DNA of 64,000 nucleotides from Rhodococcus sp. HM1 (GCF_023218075.1 NZ_JALPTB010000021.1:1-64000), one strand, 5' to 3'; numbered from the stretch's first letter, positions 44,924 through 53,953 are shown. Program-made: numbers and translations. The notes: generated from the sequence alone by a model not told the origin.

Positions 44924-45810
44924 CCACTACAGTGACGAACGCGAAGAGCGCCAAGACGCTGTTCTCGTACACGCCGGGCCGGACGATGAAGCGGCTCATG
45001 CAGGATCGCGTCGGCATGTTCTGTCTCGCGGGCCTGATGTTCCTCGTATTCATCGGTGTACTGGCACAGTTCTGGACGCCGAAGGACCCCTCGGCCCAAA
45101 GTTTGCTGAACAGACTCGAAAGTCCCAGCAGCGAATACTGGCTCGGCACCGATGCCGTCGGACGCGACATCCTGAGCCGGCTCATGGTCGCCACCGGTGT
45201 CGACTTGGCGGCGGCCGCCCTCGCAGTGGGCATCGGCATCGTCGTAGGCGCCAGCCTCGGTCTGATGGCCGGCTACCTCGGTGGTGTGCTCGACTCCTTC
45301 ACCAGCCGAGTGTCCGACGTACTGCTGTCGCTCCCACCACTGCTCTTCGCAGTGGCAATCGTGGGAGCTCTCGGACCGAGCCTGACGAACGCGATGATCG
45401 CGATCGGTGTGCTCCTCGCCCCTCGGTTCTTCCGGCTCGTGCGTGTCAGCACCCGAGAGATCATCAACGAGGACTACGTGGAAGCCGCCCGCTCGGGCGG
45501 TGCCGGACCGATCCGGATCATGGCGCGCCACGTGGCACCGAACATCGTCTCGCCGCTGCTCATTCAGATCTCCTTCGGCGCCTCCGTGGCGATCGTCGCC
45601 GAATCCGGTCTGAGCTTCCTCGGGCTCGGCGTGCAACCGCCGACGGCGAGCTGGGGTTCGATGGTCAAGGAGGGATTCGACAATCTTGCGATCAACGGCT
45701 GGACCATCATTCCCTCCAGCGTCGTGATCGTTGTTTCCATCCTGATGTTGTCGCTGTTCGGCGACAGCCTGCGGGACGCAGTCGGCAGCCAAGGCGGGAG
45801 CAAGGCATGA
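44920..45810 (+). CDS. Peptide/nickel-type ABC transporter permease (DppC-like)
   Basis: 296 residues, membrane protein. N-terminal segment GMFCLAGLMFLVFIGVLAQF, the family pattern YWLGTDAVGRDILSRLMV, MAGYLGGVLDSFTSRVSDVL, and the cytoplasmic loop INEDYVEAARSGGAGPIRIM. Forms the translocation pore with the DppB-like subunit. ATGA overlaps at both ends show tight coupling in the operon. Confidence 0.92.
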   Translation: MTTTVTNAKSAKTLFSYTPGRTMKRLMQDRVGMFCLAGLMFLVFIGVLAQFWTPKDPSAQSLLNRLESPSSEYWLGTDAVGRDILSRLMVATGVDLAAAALAVGIGIVVGASLGLMAGYLGGVLDSFTSRVSDVLLSLPPLLFAVAIVGALGPSLTNAMIAIGVLLAPRFFRLVRVSTREIINEDYVEAARSGGAGPIRIMARHVAPNIVSPLLIQISFGASVAIVAESGLSFLGLGVQPPTASWGSMVKEGFDNLAINGWTIIPSSVVIVVSILMLSLFGDSLRDAVGSQGGSKA

Positions 45811-46829
45811 CCATCACCACCGAGAAGGCACTCGAACAGGACACCGTTCTGAAGGTCGACGATCTGTGCGTCGACTTCAAGACCCCTGATCACGGGTGGA
45901 CGCGCATCGTCGACAACGTCGCGTTCAGCGTCCGCAAGGGCGAAACAGTAGGATTGGTAGGCGAATCAGGTTCGGGCAAGACGGTCACCTCGCTTGCGAT
46001 CATGCACCTGCTGGCCCGAAATGCCCGGGTTTCCGGTTCGGTTGTCGTCAACGACCGGGACCTGAACAGCTTGTCGGAGAAGCAACTCGACGGGGTTCGC
46101 GGCGCCGAGGTCGCGATGATCTTCCAGGAACCGCGACGCAGCCTCAACCCGGCCTTCACCGTGGGTGACCAGGTCGCCGAGGCGGTCCGCCGGCACCGCA
46201 AGTGCTCGCGTAAGGACGCGTGGGCCCGCGCAGTCGAATTGTTCGACCGGGTCGGCATCCCCGAGCCGGCGAAGCGCGCGCACGCCTACCCACACGAGTT
46301 CAGCGGTGGCATGTGCCAGCGCGTCATGCTCGCGATGGCGCTGTCGTGCGATCCGGATGTGCTCATCGCCGACGAGCCCACCACCGCTCTCGACGTGACG
46401 GTGCAGCGGCAGGTGCTCGGCCTGATCCACGAACTGCAGCTAGAGCTCGGGCTCGGCGTCCTGCTCATCACCCACGATCTCAGTGTTGTCGCGGAGGTGT
46501 GCGACCGGGCCGCGGTGATGTACGCGGGGCGGATCGTCGAAGACGCACCGATCCTCGAACTGTTCGACAACCCGCGCCACCCCTACACCGCGGGCCTGCT
46601 GCACGCGATGCCCGATCCGGTCAGGCACGCCGAGAAGATGGGTGTCATCCCCGGCCGTGTGCCACCGCCGCACGAGTTCGTCGAGTCGTGCCGCTTCGCA
46701 CCCCGGTGCCCATATGCCCGCGCGGAGTGCACGACGGACTACATCCCGTTGTCGACCATCGGTACCGACCATCTCGTGCGCTGCGTCCGCACCGACGAGA
46801 TTTCGCTGGAGGACGCGTTCTATGAGTGA
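45807..46829 (+). CDS. Peptide/nickel-type ABC transporter ATPase (DppD-like)
   Basis: 340 residues. Walker A GESGSGKTVTS (52-62), Q-loop MIFQEPRRSLNPAFTVG, signature SGGMCQRVMLAMAL (Cys replaces the usual Arg after SGGM), Walker B VLIADEPTTALDV and H-loop LLITHDLSVVAEVC. The C-terminal oligopeptide-transporter region with CRFAPRCPYARAEC carries the four-Cys cluster seen in DppD proteins. Overlaps the next ATPase by 8 bp. Confidence 0.92.
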   Translation: MTITTEKALEQDTVLKVDDLCVDFKTPDHGWTRIVDNVAFSVRKGETVGLVGESGSGKTVTSLAIMHLLARNARVSGSVVVNDRDLNSLSEKQLDGVRGAEVAMIFQEPRRSLNPAFTVGDQVAEAVRRHRKCSRKDAWARAVELFDRVGIPEPAKRAHAYPHEFSGGMCQRVMLAMALSCDPDVLIADEPTTALDVTVQRQVLGLIHELQLELGLGVLLITHDLSVVAEVCDRAAVMYAGRIVEDAPILELFDNPRHPYTAGLLHAMPDPVRHAEKMGVIPGRVPPPHEFVESCRFAPRCPYARAECTTDYIPLSTIGTDHLVRCVRTDEISLEDAFYE

Positions 46830-47709
46830 AACGACCATGACCGGCGCACGGAGCAACGATCCGACGTCCACCGGTACTGCAGCCCTGGTCATCGAGGGAC
46901 TGACGAAATCGTATCCAGCCAAACGCAATCTGCTCGGCCGCGTGACCGAGACCGTCGATGCGGTGCGTGGAGTGAGCCTCGAGGTACGACGCGGCGAGAC
47001 GCTCGCGCTCGTCGGCGAGTCCGGTGCCGGCAAATCGACCGTGGGGCGGCTGGCGCTGCGGCTGATCGAGCCGAACTCGGGGTCGATCAGGGTGCTCGGG
47101 GACGACATCACCGCAATGGGACGGTCCGAGCTGCGCAAGGTTCGGGGCCGGGCGACGATGATCTTCCAGGATCCGTTCAAGTCGCTCAATCCCCGTGCCC
47201 AGATCAAGTATTCGATCGCCGAGCCGATGCTGTCGCAGGGCGGCTACAGCGCATCCGATCGCGACAAGCGGGTCGCCGCACTGCTCGATCGTGTCGGTCT
47301 CGCGGCGCACCACCTCGAGCGCTACCCGTACGAGATGTCGGGCGGTCAGCTCCAGCGCGTCGCCATCGCCCGGGCGCTGGTGACTGATCCGGAGATCGTC
47401 GTGTGCGACGAACCGGTGGCGGCACTCGACATGTCCATCCGGTCGCACGTCATCAACCTCCTGCGTGAACTGCAGTCCGAACGCAATCTCGCGTACCTGT
47501 TCATTTCGCACGACATGTCGCTCGTACGAGTCATTGCCGATCGCATCGCGGTGATGAAGCGCGGCGAGATCATCGAGTGCAACGACGCAGCCACGCTGTT
47601 CGCCGATCCCACACACGAATACAGCCGGACGCTGCTCTCGGCCATACCGGCCGCGCATCCGAGCATGCGGACCTTCCGCCCGGCTCCGGCCGCCCGGGTC
47701 GCGGGATAG
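46822..47709 (+). CDS. Peptide/nickel-type ABC transporter ATPase (DppF-like)
   Basis: 295 residues. Walker A GESGAGKSTVGRL, MIFQDPFKSLNPRAQI, signature MSGGQLQRVAIARAL, Walker B IVVCDEPVAALDMS, H-loop YLFISHDMSLV, then the short family tail THEYSRTLLSAIPAAHP. Partner of the DppD-like subunit. I start at ATG 46822, which gives a 22-residue lead-in before the first conserved strand; upstream in-frame codons lie within the DppD-like gene. Confidence 0.9.
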   Translation: MSETTMTGARSNDPTSTGTAALVIEGLTKSYPAKRNLLGRVTETVDAVRGVSLEVRRGETLALVGESGAGKSTVGRLALRLIEPNSGSIRVLGDDITAMGRSELRKVRGRATMIFQDPFKSLNPRAQIKYSIAEPMLSQGGYSASDRDKRVAALLDRVGLAAHHLERYPYEMSGGQLQRVAIARALVTDPEIVVCDEPVAALDMSIRSHVINLLRELQSERNLAYLFISHDMSLVRVIADRIAVMKRGEIIECNDAATLFADPTHEYSRTLLSAIPAAHPSMRTFRPAPAARVAG

Positions 47710-47717
47710 GGGTACTC

Positions 47718-48155
47718 ATGGCCGTGATGCCGATCGAGCGCGGCAAGATCCGCGAGTACGCCGCAGCGACGGGTGCCTCCCGAGCGGAATACCTGGACGA
47801 CCCGTTCGCTCCGATACCGCCGACCTTCCTTGCCACCGTAGTTTTCTGGGACGACCTTCCACGCGTCTTCGACCTCCCCGAAACCCGCGCCGGATGTGCG
47901 GCGATCGGCGTGGTTCCCGATGTTCGCCGACTCCTGTCACTCGAGCAGGAATATGTATTCCACGGCGAGATACTGCACGCCGGCGAGACGGTGGACACCG
48001 GATTGCGGCTGGATTCGGTCGATCTCAAGGAAAGGCGGTCGGGATCGATGGCGCTGGTGCGCTTCACCGTGACCTTCACGGATTCGGCCGGAGAGCTCAG
48101 GGCGGAATGTCATTACACCTCCGCCTTTCTCACTTCGGTGGGAGGTTCGGCATGA
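47718..48155 (+). CDS. MaoC N-terminal/FAS1-like dehydratase subunit
   Basis: 145 residues, single hotdog domain of the MaoC-dehydratase-N type: KIREYAAATGASRAEYLDDP, PIPPTFLATVVFWDDLPRV, LLSLEQEYVFHGEILHAGET. These half-size proteins lack the catalytic Asp/His pair and pair with a catalytic MaoC subunit, encoded immediately downstream with ATGA overlap, as in ChsH1-ChsH2 or HadAB-type heterodimers. The placement inside a transporter operon is unusual. Confidence 0.85.
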   Translation: MAVMPIERGKIREYAAATGASRAEYLDDPFAPIPPTFLATVVFWDDLPRVFDLPETRAGCAAIGVVPDVRRLLSLEQEYVFHGEILHAGETVDTGLRLDSVDLKERRSGSMALVRFTVTFTDSAGELRAECHYTSAFLTSVGGSA

Positions 48156-48604
48156 CCACTTCGGACGTTGGCATCGAAGCGGGACAAGAGTTTGCGCCCC
48201 GCGAGTTCGGGCCCCTCACGATGACCGACATCGTGCGATATCAGGGCGCGAGTGGTGACCTGAACCCGATGCACCATGACGACGAAATGGCACGAGCAGC
48301 GGGGTATCCCGCGTCGTTCAGCGTCGGCATGCTCGGTGCGGGGTATCTGGCCGCGTATTGCACCGACCTCTTCGGCACCCGGTCGGTGAGACGGTTCCGG
48401 ACCCGATTCCGCAAGGTCGTGTACCGCGGAGAAGTGCTGACTGCGCATGCGGTGGTGCGCGAAATTCGGGGTAGTGGGGACGACGCACGTGTCGAACTCG
48501 GCCTCGAACTGCTCGATTCCTCGGGGGCTGTGGTCGTCGACGGATCTGCCGAGTTTCTTCTTGACTCGATGAAGAGCATTGGTAGCGAAGAAGTTTCCGA
48601 ATAA
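48152..48604 (+). CDS. MaoC-type enoyl-CoA hydratase, catalytic subunit
   Basis: 150 residues. It has the hydratase-2 motif: RYQGASGDLNPMHHDDEMA with Asp36 and His41 as the catalytic pair, then AAGYPASFSVGMLGAGYLA and RFRTRFRKVVYRGEVLTAHA. With the preceding non-catalytic subunit it should hydrate an enoyl-CoA to a (3R)- or bulky 3-hydroxyacyl-CoA. The product would be the natural substrate of the retro-aldolase at 42096. Confidence 0.9.
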   Translation: MTTSDVGIEAGQEFAPREFGPLTMTDIVRYQGASGDLNPMHHDDEMARAAGYPASFSVGMLGAGYLAAYCTDLFGTRSVRRFRTRFRKVVYRGEVLTAHAVVREIRGSGDDARVELGLELLDSSGAVVVDGSAEFLLDSMKSIGSEEVSE

Positions 48605-48760
48605 CACGGACGCGCCGGGTATTGTGATGTGTGACACTGCGGGTTAGTGTTTCCAGCGAAGATCATAATCTTTCGGAAATTTCGAGGCCTGCATTCCATT
48701 GCACGACTGCACGATCGCACTCCGTGCTCGCATTCGAACCCGATCCGCGAAAGGACTTTC

Positions 48761-50317
48761 ATGTTCCGAAGTCGTTGGGCAGTCACCACGGTTGCGTGTG
48801 TGGCTGTGGCCGCGTTGGTTTCCTCATGCGGCAGTTCCGAATCCTCCGCCGCTGCGGGACAGGGTGCAGTGGACACCAATGCGACCCTGTCGGTGGGGTG
48901 GACCCAGGCGGTGACCACGCTCGACCCGCATATGGCGACCTCCGACCTCGCGTCGTTCCGTTTCGGGCTCAACAATATCTACGACCGGTTGTTCACGGTG
49001 GACTATGAGGGCAAGCCCGACGGCATGCTGGTCACCGACTGGACCTACAACGATGACGGCAGTCGGCTCGTTCTGACGCTCCGCGAGGATGCATCCTTCC
49101 GGGACGGCACGCCACTCGATGCAGCGGTGGTGAAGGCAAATCTCGATCGTGCGCGCACCCTCGAGTCGCCGGTGGTCAAGCGCTCGTTGTCGGCGATCTC
49201 CGAGGTGAGTGCGACGGGGCCGTACGAGGTCACCATCGCGTTGGGTAAGCCCACCGATCAGTTGCCGTACCTGCTTGCCGGAGTGGCCGGTCTCATCATG
49301 AACCCGCCGTTGTTCGAGAGCGGTGATCCCAGCACGACAGCCGACGGATCCGGTGCGTACAGCATCGAGTCGTGGGCCCCCGGCGAGAAACTTGTGCTGG
49401 TGCGCGACCGGGACGACTACTGGGATGCCGACGCCGCCAAGCCCGCCCGCATCGAACACACGGGTATCCCAGATTTTCAGGCGTTCACCAACGCCGTCGC
49501 CGGCGGTCAGATCGACATCGGCCAGTTCCAGCCCGGCAACGTCGCAGCAGTCGAGGGTCGTGACGGCCTCGTCACCGTTCCCGTCGAGCACGGTGTCGGT
49601 ATGGAGATCGCGATCAACCGCAATGCGAAGCCACTGGAGGATTTGCGGGTGCGCCAGGCGCTCAACCACGCTCTCGACCGGGAGACGATCACGGAGGCCC
49701 TGTACCCGGGTTCCCGCGTGCGGTGGCAGTTCGTCCCCGAGGGGCTCGCCGGGTTCGACGAGAGTCTCGAGGACATCTACCCGTACGATCCGGAAAAGGC
49801 CAAGGCGCTCCTCGCAGAGGCGGGTTATCCGAACGGAATCGATCTCGGTGAAATCGCAGTGTCGTCGGCGACGACACCCGGCATGGTCGATGTCGTGCAG
49901 GAGCAGTTTGCAGCCGCGGGTATCCGGTTCGAGCCCCGTGTGCTCGACGGCGTCGAAGTGTACACCCAATTTGCGTCCGGGCGTTATCCGCTGCTGATCG
50001 GGTTCTCCTCTGCCGGTATCAGTTTCGCGGCCGGACTCAACACACGCATCGGGCCGACCCAGAACCCTGCGGGCACGACCCCCGAATATGACACGTTGAT
50101 CGCTGAGGTGACAGATTCTCGGCGCACCGAGGACGAGCGCACGGCAAGCAAGGTCGAGCTCAACAAGTACCTCACCGAAGAAGCGTGGGGAGTTCCGGTC
50201 GTCTGGGTTACCTACCCGTGGGTGATGAGCGACAAGGTCGGCAACTTCAGTACCGAGATGGACTACGCGACCACATGGGGTCCCTACGACTTGAGGTACC
50301 TCACGGTCACCGAATGA
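48761..50317 (+). CDS. Peptide-type ABC transporter solute-binding lipoprotein (DppA-like)
   Basis: 518 residues. The lipoprotein signal ends at Cys23 (AALVSSC). The family-5 solute-binding fold is seen in TLSVGWTQAVTTLDPHMATS, the FRDGTPLDAAVVKANLDRA segment, GSGAYSIESWAPGEKL and FEPRVLDGVEVY. It captures the substrate outside the membrane for the DppBCDF-like complex encoded 4 kb upstream; two MaoC-type genes are inserted between. The start at 48761 (with CGAAAGGAC upstream) gives a normal signal peptide; a longer frame does not. Confidence 0.92.
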   Translation: MFRSRWAVTTVACVAVAALVSSCGSSESSAAAGQGAVDTNATLSVGWTQAVTTLDPHMATSDLASFRFGLNNIYDRLFTVDYEGKPDGMLVTDWTYNDDGSRLVLTLREDASFRDGTPLDAAVVKANLDRARTLESPVVKRSLSAISEVSATGPYEVTIALGKPTDQLPYLLAGVAGLIMNPPLFESGDPSTTADGSGAYSIESWAPGEKLVLVRDRDDYWDADAAKPARIEHTGIPDFQAFTNAVAGGQIDIGQFQPGNVAAVEGRDGLVTVPVEHGVGMEIAINRNAKPLEDLRVRQALNHALDRETITEALYPGSRVRWQFVPEGLAGFDESLEDIYPYDPEKAKALLAEAGYPNGIDLGEIAVSSATTPGMVDVVQEQFAAAGIRFEPRVLDGVEVYTQFASGRYPLLIGFSSAGISFAAGLNTRIGPTQNPAGTTPEYDTLIAEVTDSRRTEDERTASKVELNKYLTEEAWGVPVVWVTYPWVMSDKVGNFSTEMDYATTWGPYDLRYLTVTE

Positions 50318-50333
50318 CAGTGAAGCACGGAGC

Positions 50334-50366
50334 ACGCGCCGCCTGCCGACCCGGCGGGCGGCGCGT
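50334..50366. terminator. Hairpin between solute-binding protein and SDR genes
   Basis: 10-bp stem ACGCGCCGCC (50334-50343) with 50357-50366; the 13-nt loop can pair further. Same-strand gap, so a partial terminator or mRNA-stability element protecting the binding-protein transcript is likely. Confidence 0.55.
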
Positions 50367-50390
50367 CCCCGTTGAAGGAAAGTGGTGCAC

Positions 50391-51248
50391 ATGGTTGGTA
50401 TGACGGTCGATCTGACAGGCCAGGTCGCGCTGGTGACGGGCGGCGGCGGCGGGATCGGGCGGGGGATTGCGCTGTCGCTCGCCGAGGCCGGCGCGGACAT
50501 CGTCCTCGCCGAAATCGATCCGCAGCGCGCCGAACAGACCGCCGAGCTCATTCGCGCGTGCGACCGCAAGGTGCTGGCGGTGCAGACCGATGTCATGGAC
50601 ACCGACCAGGTGCGAAACGCCGTCGAGCGTGCCGACAGTGAATTCGGTCGCCTCGACATCCTGGTCAACAATGCCGGCGGTGTTCGCGGCGGCGCGTTCG
50701 TCGACCAGAGCGAGCGTAGTTGGCGGCGGCACATCGACATCAATCTCGTCAGTATGCTCGCCGCGACCTCGGCCGCTGTCCCCCTCATGCGGCGCGGCGC
50801 CCAGGGCGGTTCGATCGTCAACGTCAGCAGCATCGAGGGAACCCGCGCTGCACCGAACTTCGCGGTGTACGCGGCGTGCAAAGCGGGCATGCTCAGCTTC
50901 ACACGCACGATGGCACTCGAGCTCGCCGCGGACGGCATCCGCGTCAATGCGATCACGCCCGACCAGACCGTGACGCCCGGGAACCACGGGCAGCGTACCG
51001 GACCGATCGACGAATCAGCCTTCCTCGTCCGCGAGCCGGCACTCCAGGACGCAATGGACCGCTACATTCCCCTCGGGCGTGAGGGTCGCATCTCCGAATG
51101 CGGTACGGCCGTCGCCTTCCTGTGCTCGCCCCTCGCGTCGTACATCTCGGGCGCGACCCTTCCCGTGGACGGTGGTACGTGGGCTGCGTCGGGCTGGTCG
51201 CGGGGGACCGAGGGCACGTGGAACCTGGGAGACTTTCCCATCGGCTGA
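50391..51248 (+). CDS. Short-chain dehydrogenase/reductase
   Basis: 285 residues, classical SDR with a long tail. TGGGGGIGRGIALSLAEAGA, an acidic LAEIDPQ (NAD preference), LVNNAGGVRGG, IVNVSSIEGTRAAPN and YAACK (Tyr/Lys) are present. The insert TPGNHGQRTGPIDESAF before the last helix and the C-terminus GWSRGTEGTWNLGDFP are features of SDRs acting on larger substrates. Last gene of the transporter transcript. ATG 50391 is preferred over GTG 50382, which is too close to the GAAGGAAA site. Confidence 0.9.
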   Translation: MVGMTVDLTGQVALVTGGGGGIGRGIALSLAEAGADIVLAEIDPQRAEQTAELIRACDRKVLAVQTDVMDTDQVRNAVERADSEFGRLDILVNNAGGVRGGAFVDQSERSWRRHIDINLVSMLAATSAAVPLMRRGAQGGSIVNVSSIEGTRAAPNFAVYAACKAGMLSFTRTMALELAADGIRVNAITPDQTVTPGNHGQRTGPIDESAFLVREPALQDAMDRYIPLGREGRISECGTAVAFLCSPLASYISGATLPVDGGTWAASGWSRGTEGTWNLGDFPIG

Positions 51249-51276
51249 GTCGGTCCCCGGGACCGCAGGCAGTCGA

Positions 51277-51313
51277 GAGCCCTCCGAGTCAGCGTCGCCG
51301 GGTCGGAGGGCTC
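51277..51313. terminator. Bidirectional hairpin at the convergent gene ends
   Basis: 11-bp perfect stem GAGCCCTCCGA (51277-51287) with 51303-51313. The right arm lies within the last codons of the leftward ligase gene. Confidence 0.6.
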
Positions 51314-52818
51314 CACACGCCGGTCAGCTCGATGGTGTCGAGCAGCCCAGTCTTGAGAACCTTGTTTGTCGGAGTGCGAGGCAACGCGTCGGTCAAGGTG
51401 AGATACTTCGGGAGCGTGTGCTTGGGGAGGCGACTCGTCAGCCACTCGTAGAGAGTGGGCTCGTCCAGTGGGGAATTCTCGACGACCTCCGCTGCAATCA
51501 GAACCTCGTGTCCTGCAATGGGATCGGGAACTCCTAGCACCGCGCAACCGGAAAGCTGCGGGTGCTCGTCGATCACTGCCTCGACGGCGGTGGTCGAAAT
51601 GTTCTCGCCCATCCGTCGAATCGTGTCCCCGGCTCGATGGAGAAACTCGAAGTTGCCGTCAGGATGGCGAATGACGATATCGCCCGTGTGATACCAGCCG
51701 CCGTTCAGAGCGCGTGCGGTCGCCTCCGGTTGGTTGAGGTAACCGACCATGATCATGAGGCGGTCGTCGGGCCGGATCCAGAGTTCTCCCGGTACGCCAT
51801 CGGCGGCTGGTTGTCCGTGCTCGTCCACCACCTGTGCGCGATAGCCGTCGCGGACGCGTCCGCACCATGTGCGTTCGAGGTCGGGTGGGTTGCTCAGGAC
51901 CAGCGGGAAGCCGACCTCGGTGGAACCGTAGAGGTCGTAGCACTTCACTGCGAATCGTTCGGCGAACTTCGCGGCGAGGGCGACATTGTGGCCGGCGAAC
52001 ACGGCCTCGAGTGGGTTGTCGGCGTCGTCGTCCCGTGGCGGCAAGGGCAGCAGGAGCGCGCTGAGGAAGGTGCCTGTGGTGCATCCGAACCTGCGCACGT
52101 CGTCCATTGTGGCCTTGGCCGAGAACTTCTCGCGGAACACGACCCTGCCACCTGTGCTGCACATGGTGACCAGCGGACTTCTTCCGGTCACGTGAAACAT
52201 CGGGTGACAGTTGTAGGTCACGTCGTCGGGGCCGAGGGGAATCCGGTCGATGGTGGTGGCGAACTGCGCCCAATCCAGCACCACTCCCTTGGCCGGACCC
52301 GTGCTGCCGGAGGTGTAGATCACGCACGCGATGTCGCTCGGTGACGGCAGCGTCCGAATCTCGGTGGTGGCTGCATCCAGTGTCTCCCACTCGCCACGCT
52401 CGACAGCCCGAACCCGCACCGCAGGTCGGGTGTCTCGAATGCGATCGACAAATTCGGGTCGCGCCAGGCACAGCATCGGCGCGGCATCGTCGAGGACATG
52501 TTCGAGGAATGCGCCGTTCAGGTCGGGGTTGACCGGTATCTCCACCGCACCCAGGCAACCGAGGGCGATCCAGACCATCGCGGCATCGATCGAAGGTGGC
52601 AGCAAGGTCGCGACATGGCAGCCGGGCCCGACACCGAGGTCTCTCAGATGCTCGGCCCAGCTGCAGACGCCGTCCCATGTCGCGCCGTAGGTGGCGCTGC
52701 CGCCCGTCACCTCCAGGAGAAACGGTCGGTCGGGTTCGGCTCGGGCGCGCGAGCGCAATTGAACGGGCAGTACGGAGGCGGGATCGGTTGCCGTAGCGGC
52801 GAGGGACGATGTAGACAT
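51289..52818 (-). CDS. Acyl-CoA ligase (AMP-forming)
   Basis: 509 residues, ANL superfamily. Phosphate loop CVIYTSGSTGPAKGV, YDLYGSTEVGFPLVL, hinge HTGDIVIRHPDGNFEFLHRA with DTIRRMGENISTTAVEA, and the catalytic Lys near PRTPTNKVLKTGL. Arrangement resembles carnitine/crotonobetaine-CoA ligase-type (CaiC) enzymes. The start MSTSSLAAT (52816-52818) is 13 bp after the stop of the preceding gene; 35 further codons upstream overlap that gene and are not used. Confidence 0.9.
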   Translation of the reverse strand: MSTSSLAATATDPASVLPVQLRSRARAEPDRPFLLEVTGGSATYGATWDGVCSWAEHLRDLGVGPGCHVATLLPPSIDAAMVWIALGCLGAVEIPVNPDLNGAFLEHVLDDAAPMLCLARPEFVDRIRDTRPAVRVRAVERGEWETLDAATTEIRTLPSPSDIACVIYTSGSTGPAKGVVLDWAQFATTIDRIPLGPDDVTYNCHPMFHVTGRSPLVTMCSTGGRVVFREKFSAKATMDDVRRFGCTTGTFLSALLLPLPPRDDDADNPLEAVFAGHNVALAAKFAERFAVKCYDLYGSTEVGFPLVLSNPPDLERTWCGRVRDGYRAQVVDEHGQPAADGVPGELWIRPDDRLMIMVGYLNQPEATARALNGGWYHTGDIVIRHPDGNFEFLHRAGDTIRRMGENISTTAVEAVIDEHPQLSGCAVLGVPDPIAGHEVLIAAEVVENSPLDEPTLYEWLTSRLPKHTLPKYLTLTDALPRTPTNKVLKTGLLDTIELTGVWSPPTRRR

Positions 52819-52831
52819 TTCCGCTTTTCCC

Positions 52832-53914
52832 CTACTGGTGTGCGTGCCCGGTTCGGCCCACATCACGAAGGGCTCGCATGAGCTCGGCGAAGTGGTCGGG
52901 TTTCCAGCCGTCCTGATCTTCACCCCAGCCGATTCTTCCGTCGAACTCCCAGCGCATCAGCGCGTTGGCGCCGGTGCCGTGTTCGCACATGTGGCTCACG
53001 GCGAAACCCTCGGCATCCATGGTGCGACCCGTGACGTCGACCAGCTGCACCTCCATATGAGCGCTCCACCCGGTGCGGGGATCGCGATAGTTCCGCATGC
53101 GGCTGCGCGTCTTGTCGAGACGCTCGAACCGCCCGTCCTTCAACAGCCAGCCGACATTGAGCGGCGAGAATCCTGCGGCGTCGCCGTCCTGAGGGCGGAC
53201 GAAACTCAGGAAACCGGTCTCGGCGCCGGCATGGCCGAAGATGTACTGGATGCGGCCACGGCCGCGTTGCCGCTCGACCTGCCGCCAGGACGGTCCACCG
53301 GGTTCGCGAACCGTGTATTCGCCCCGCAGGTGTTCGGGCTTGCGGCTCTGCAGGTGCGCGCCACCGCGCGGACCCCACGTACGGTCGCGGACGGAGTGGC
53401 AGTCGATCTCGATGCGCTCGCCGTCGAGGACGAGTTCGCCGGTGAGGTGACCGAGTTGATCGAAGTGGGGATTGAACATTGCGGGCGCCTCACCCGGCGT
53501 GAACCGTTGAGGCGAGTGCACGCTGCAGTGTTCGAACTCGATCGCGAACTTTGCGGCCGGGTCGGAGTAGGCGATGTGGTAGTCCATGGTCGGATTCAGG
53601 GCTTTGACGCTGAAGCCGCCGGCAGGAAAGGTGATGTCGCGCAGGTCGGGATTGTCGATCATCGGAACCGGTCCCGAGTTGCGGAAGTACGCGAGGCGTC
53701 CGGGGTCGGCTCCGCGCGGGTCCCACGCGAACACACGCCACCTGACGGTGCCTTGGTTGGGCAGGTGTGCGGCGTGGAGCCACCCACCGATTCGCCGTTC
53801 GGGGACGTTGAACGACCACCACGTCGTTTCCGTTTCGTGGGGGTCGTCGCTGAGTTGGTGGTAGGTGTCGTCTTCGGGGAGGAATGGTGCGTCGCCGACG
53901 GTGTTCGAGGTCAT
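52832..53914 (-). CDS. Conserved hypothetical protein of the DUF7064/7065 type (tentative)
   Basis: 360 residues. No signal peptide, no membrane segment. It is rich in Trp and beta-strand pattern (TTWWSFNVPERRIGGWLHA; RTWGPRGGAHLQSRKPEH; CSVHSPQRFTPGE), suggesting a large beta-barrel or lipocalin/CrtC-like fold. I recall similar proteins from actinobacterial and sphingomonad lipid- or terpenoid-degradation clusters, annotated only as domains of unknown function; this recall is unverified. It starts at ATG 53912-53914 with GGAGCG upstream and is co-transcribed with the acyl-CoA ligase. It may bind or modify a hydrophobic substrate. Confidence 0.7.
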   Translation of the reverse strand: MTSNTVGDAPFLPEDDTYHQLSDDPHETETTWWSFNVPERRIGGWLHAAHLPNQGTVRWRVFAWDPRGADPGRLAYFRNSGPVPMIDNPDLRDITFPAGGFSVKALNPTMDYHIAYSDPAAKFAIEFEHCSVHSPQRFTPGEAPAMFNPHFDQLGHLTGELVLDGERIEIDCHSVRDRTWGPRGGAHLQSRKPEHLRGEYTVREPGGPSWRQVERQRGRGRIQYIFGHAGAETGFLSFVRPQDGDAAGFSPLNVGWLLKDGRFERLDKTRSRMRNYRDPRTGWSAHMEVQLVDVTGRTMDAEGFAVSHMCEHGTGANALMRWEFDGRIGWGEDQDGWKPDHFAELMRALRDVGRTGHAHQ

Positions 53915-53953
53915 GTGCACGCTCCGAGATCGTGGAGATCTTGCCGATAGAGA

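Noticed and set aside
48824-50956. Long minus-strand frame across the binding-protein and SDR genes
   Set aside because: Crosses two real genes and their intergenic hairpin; composition is that of an antisense frame.
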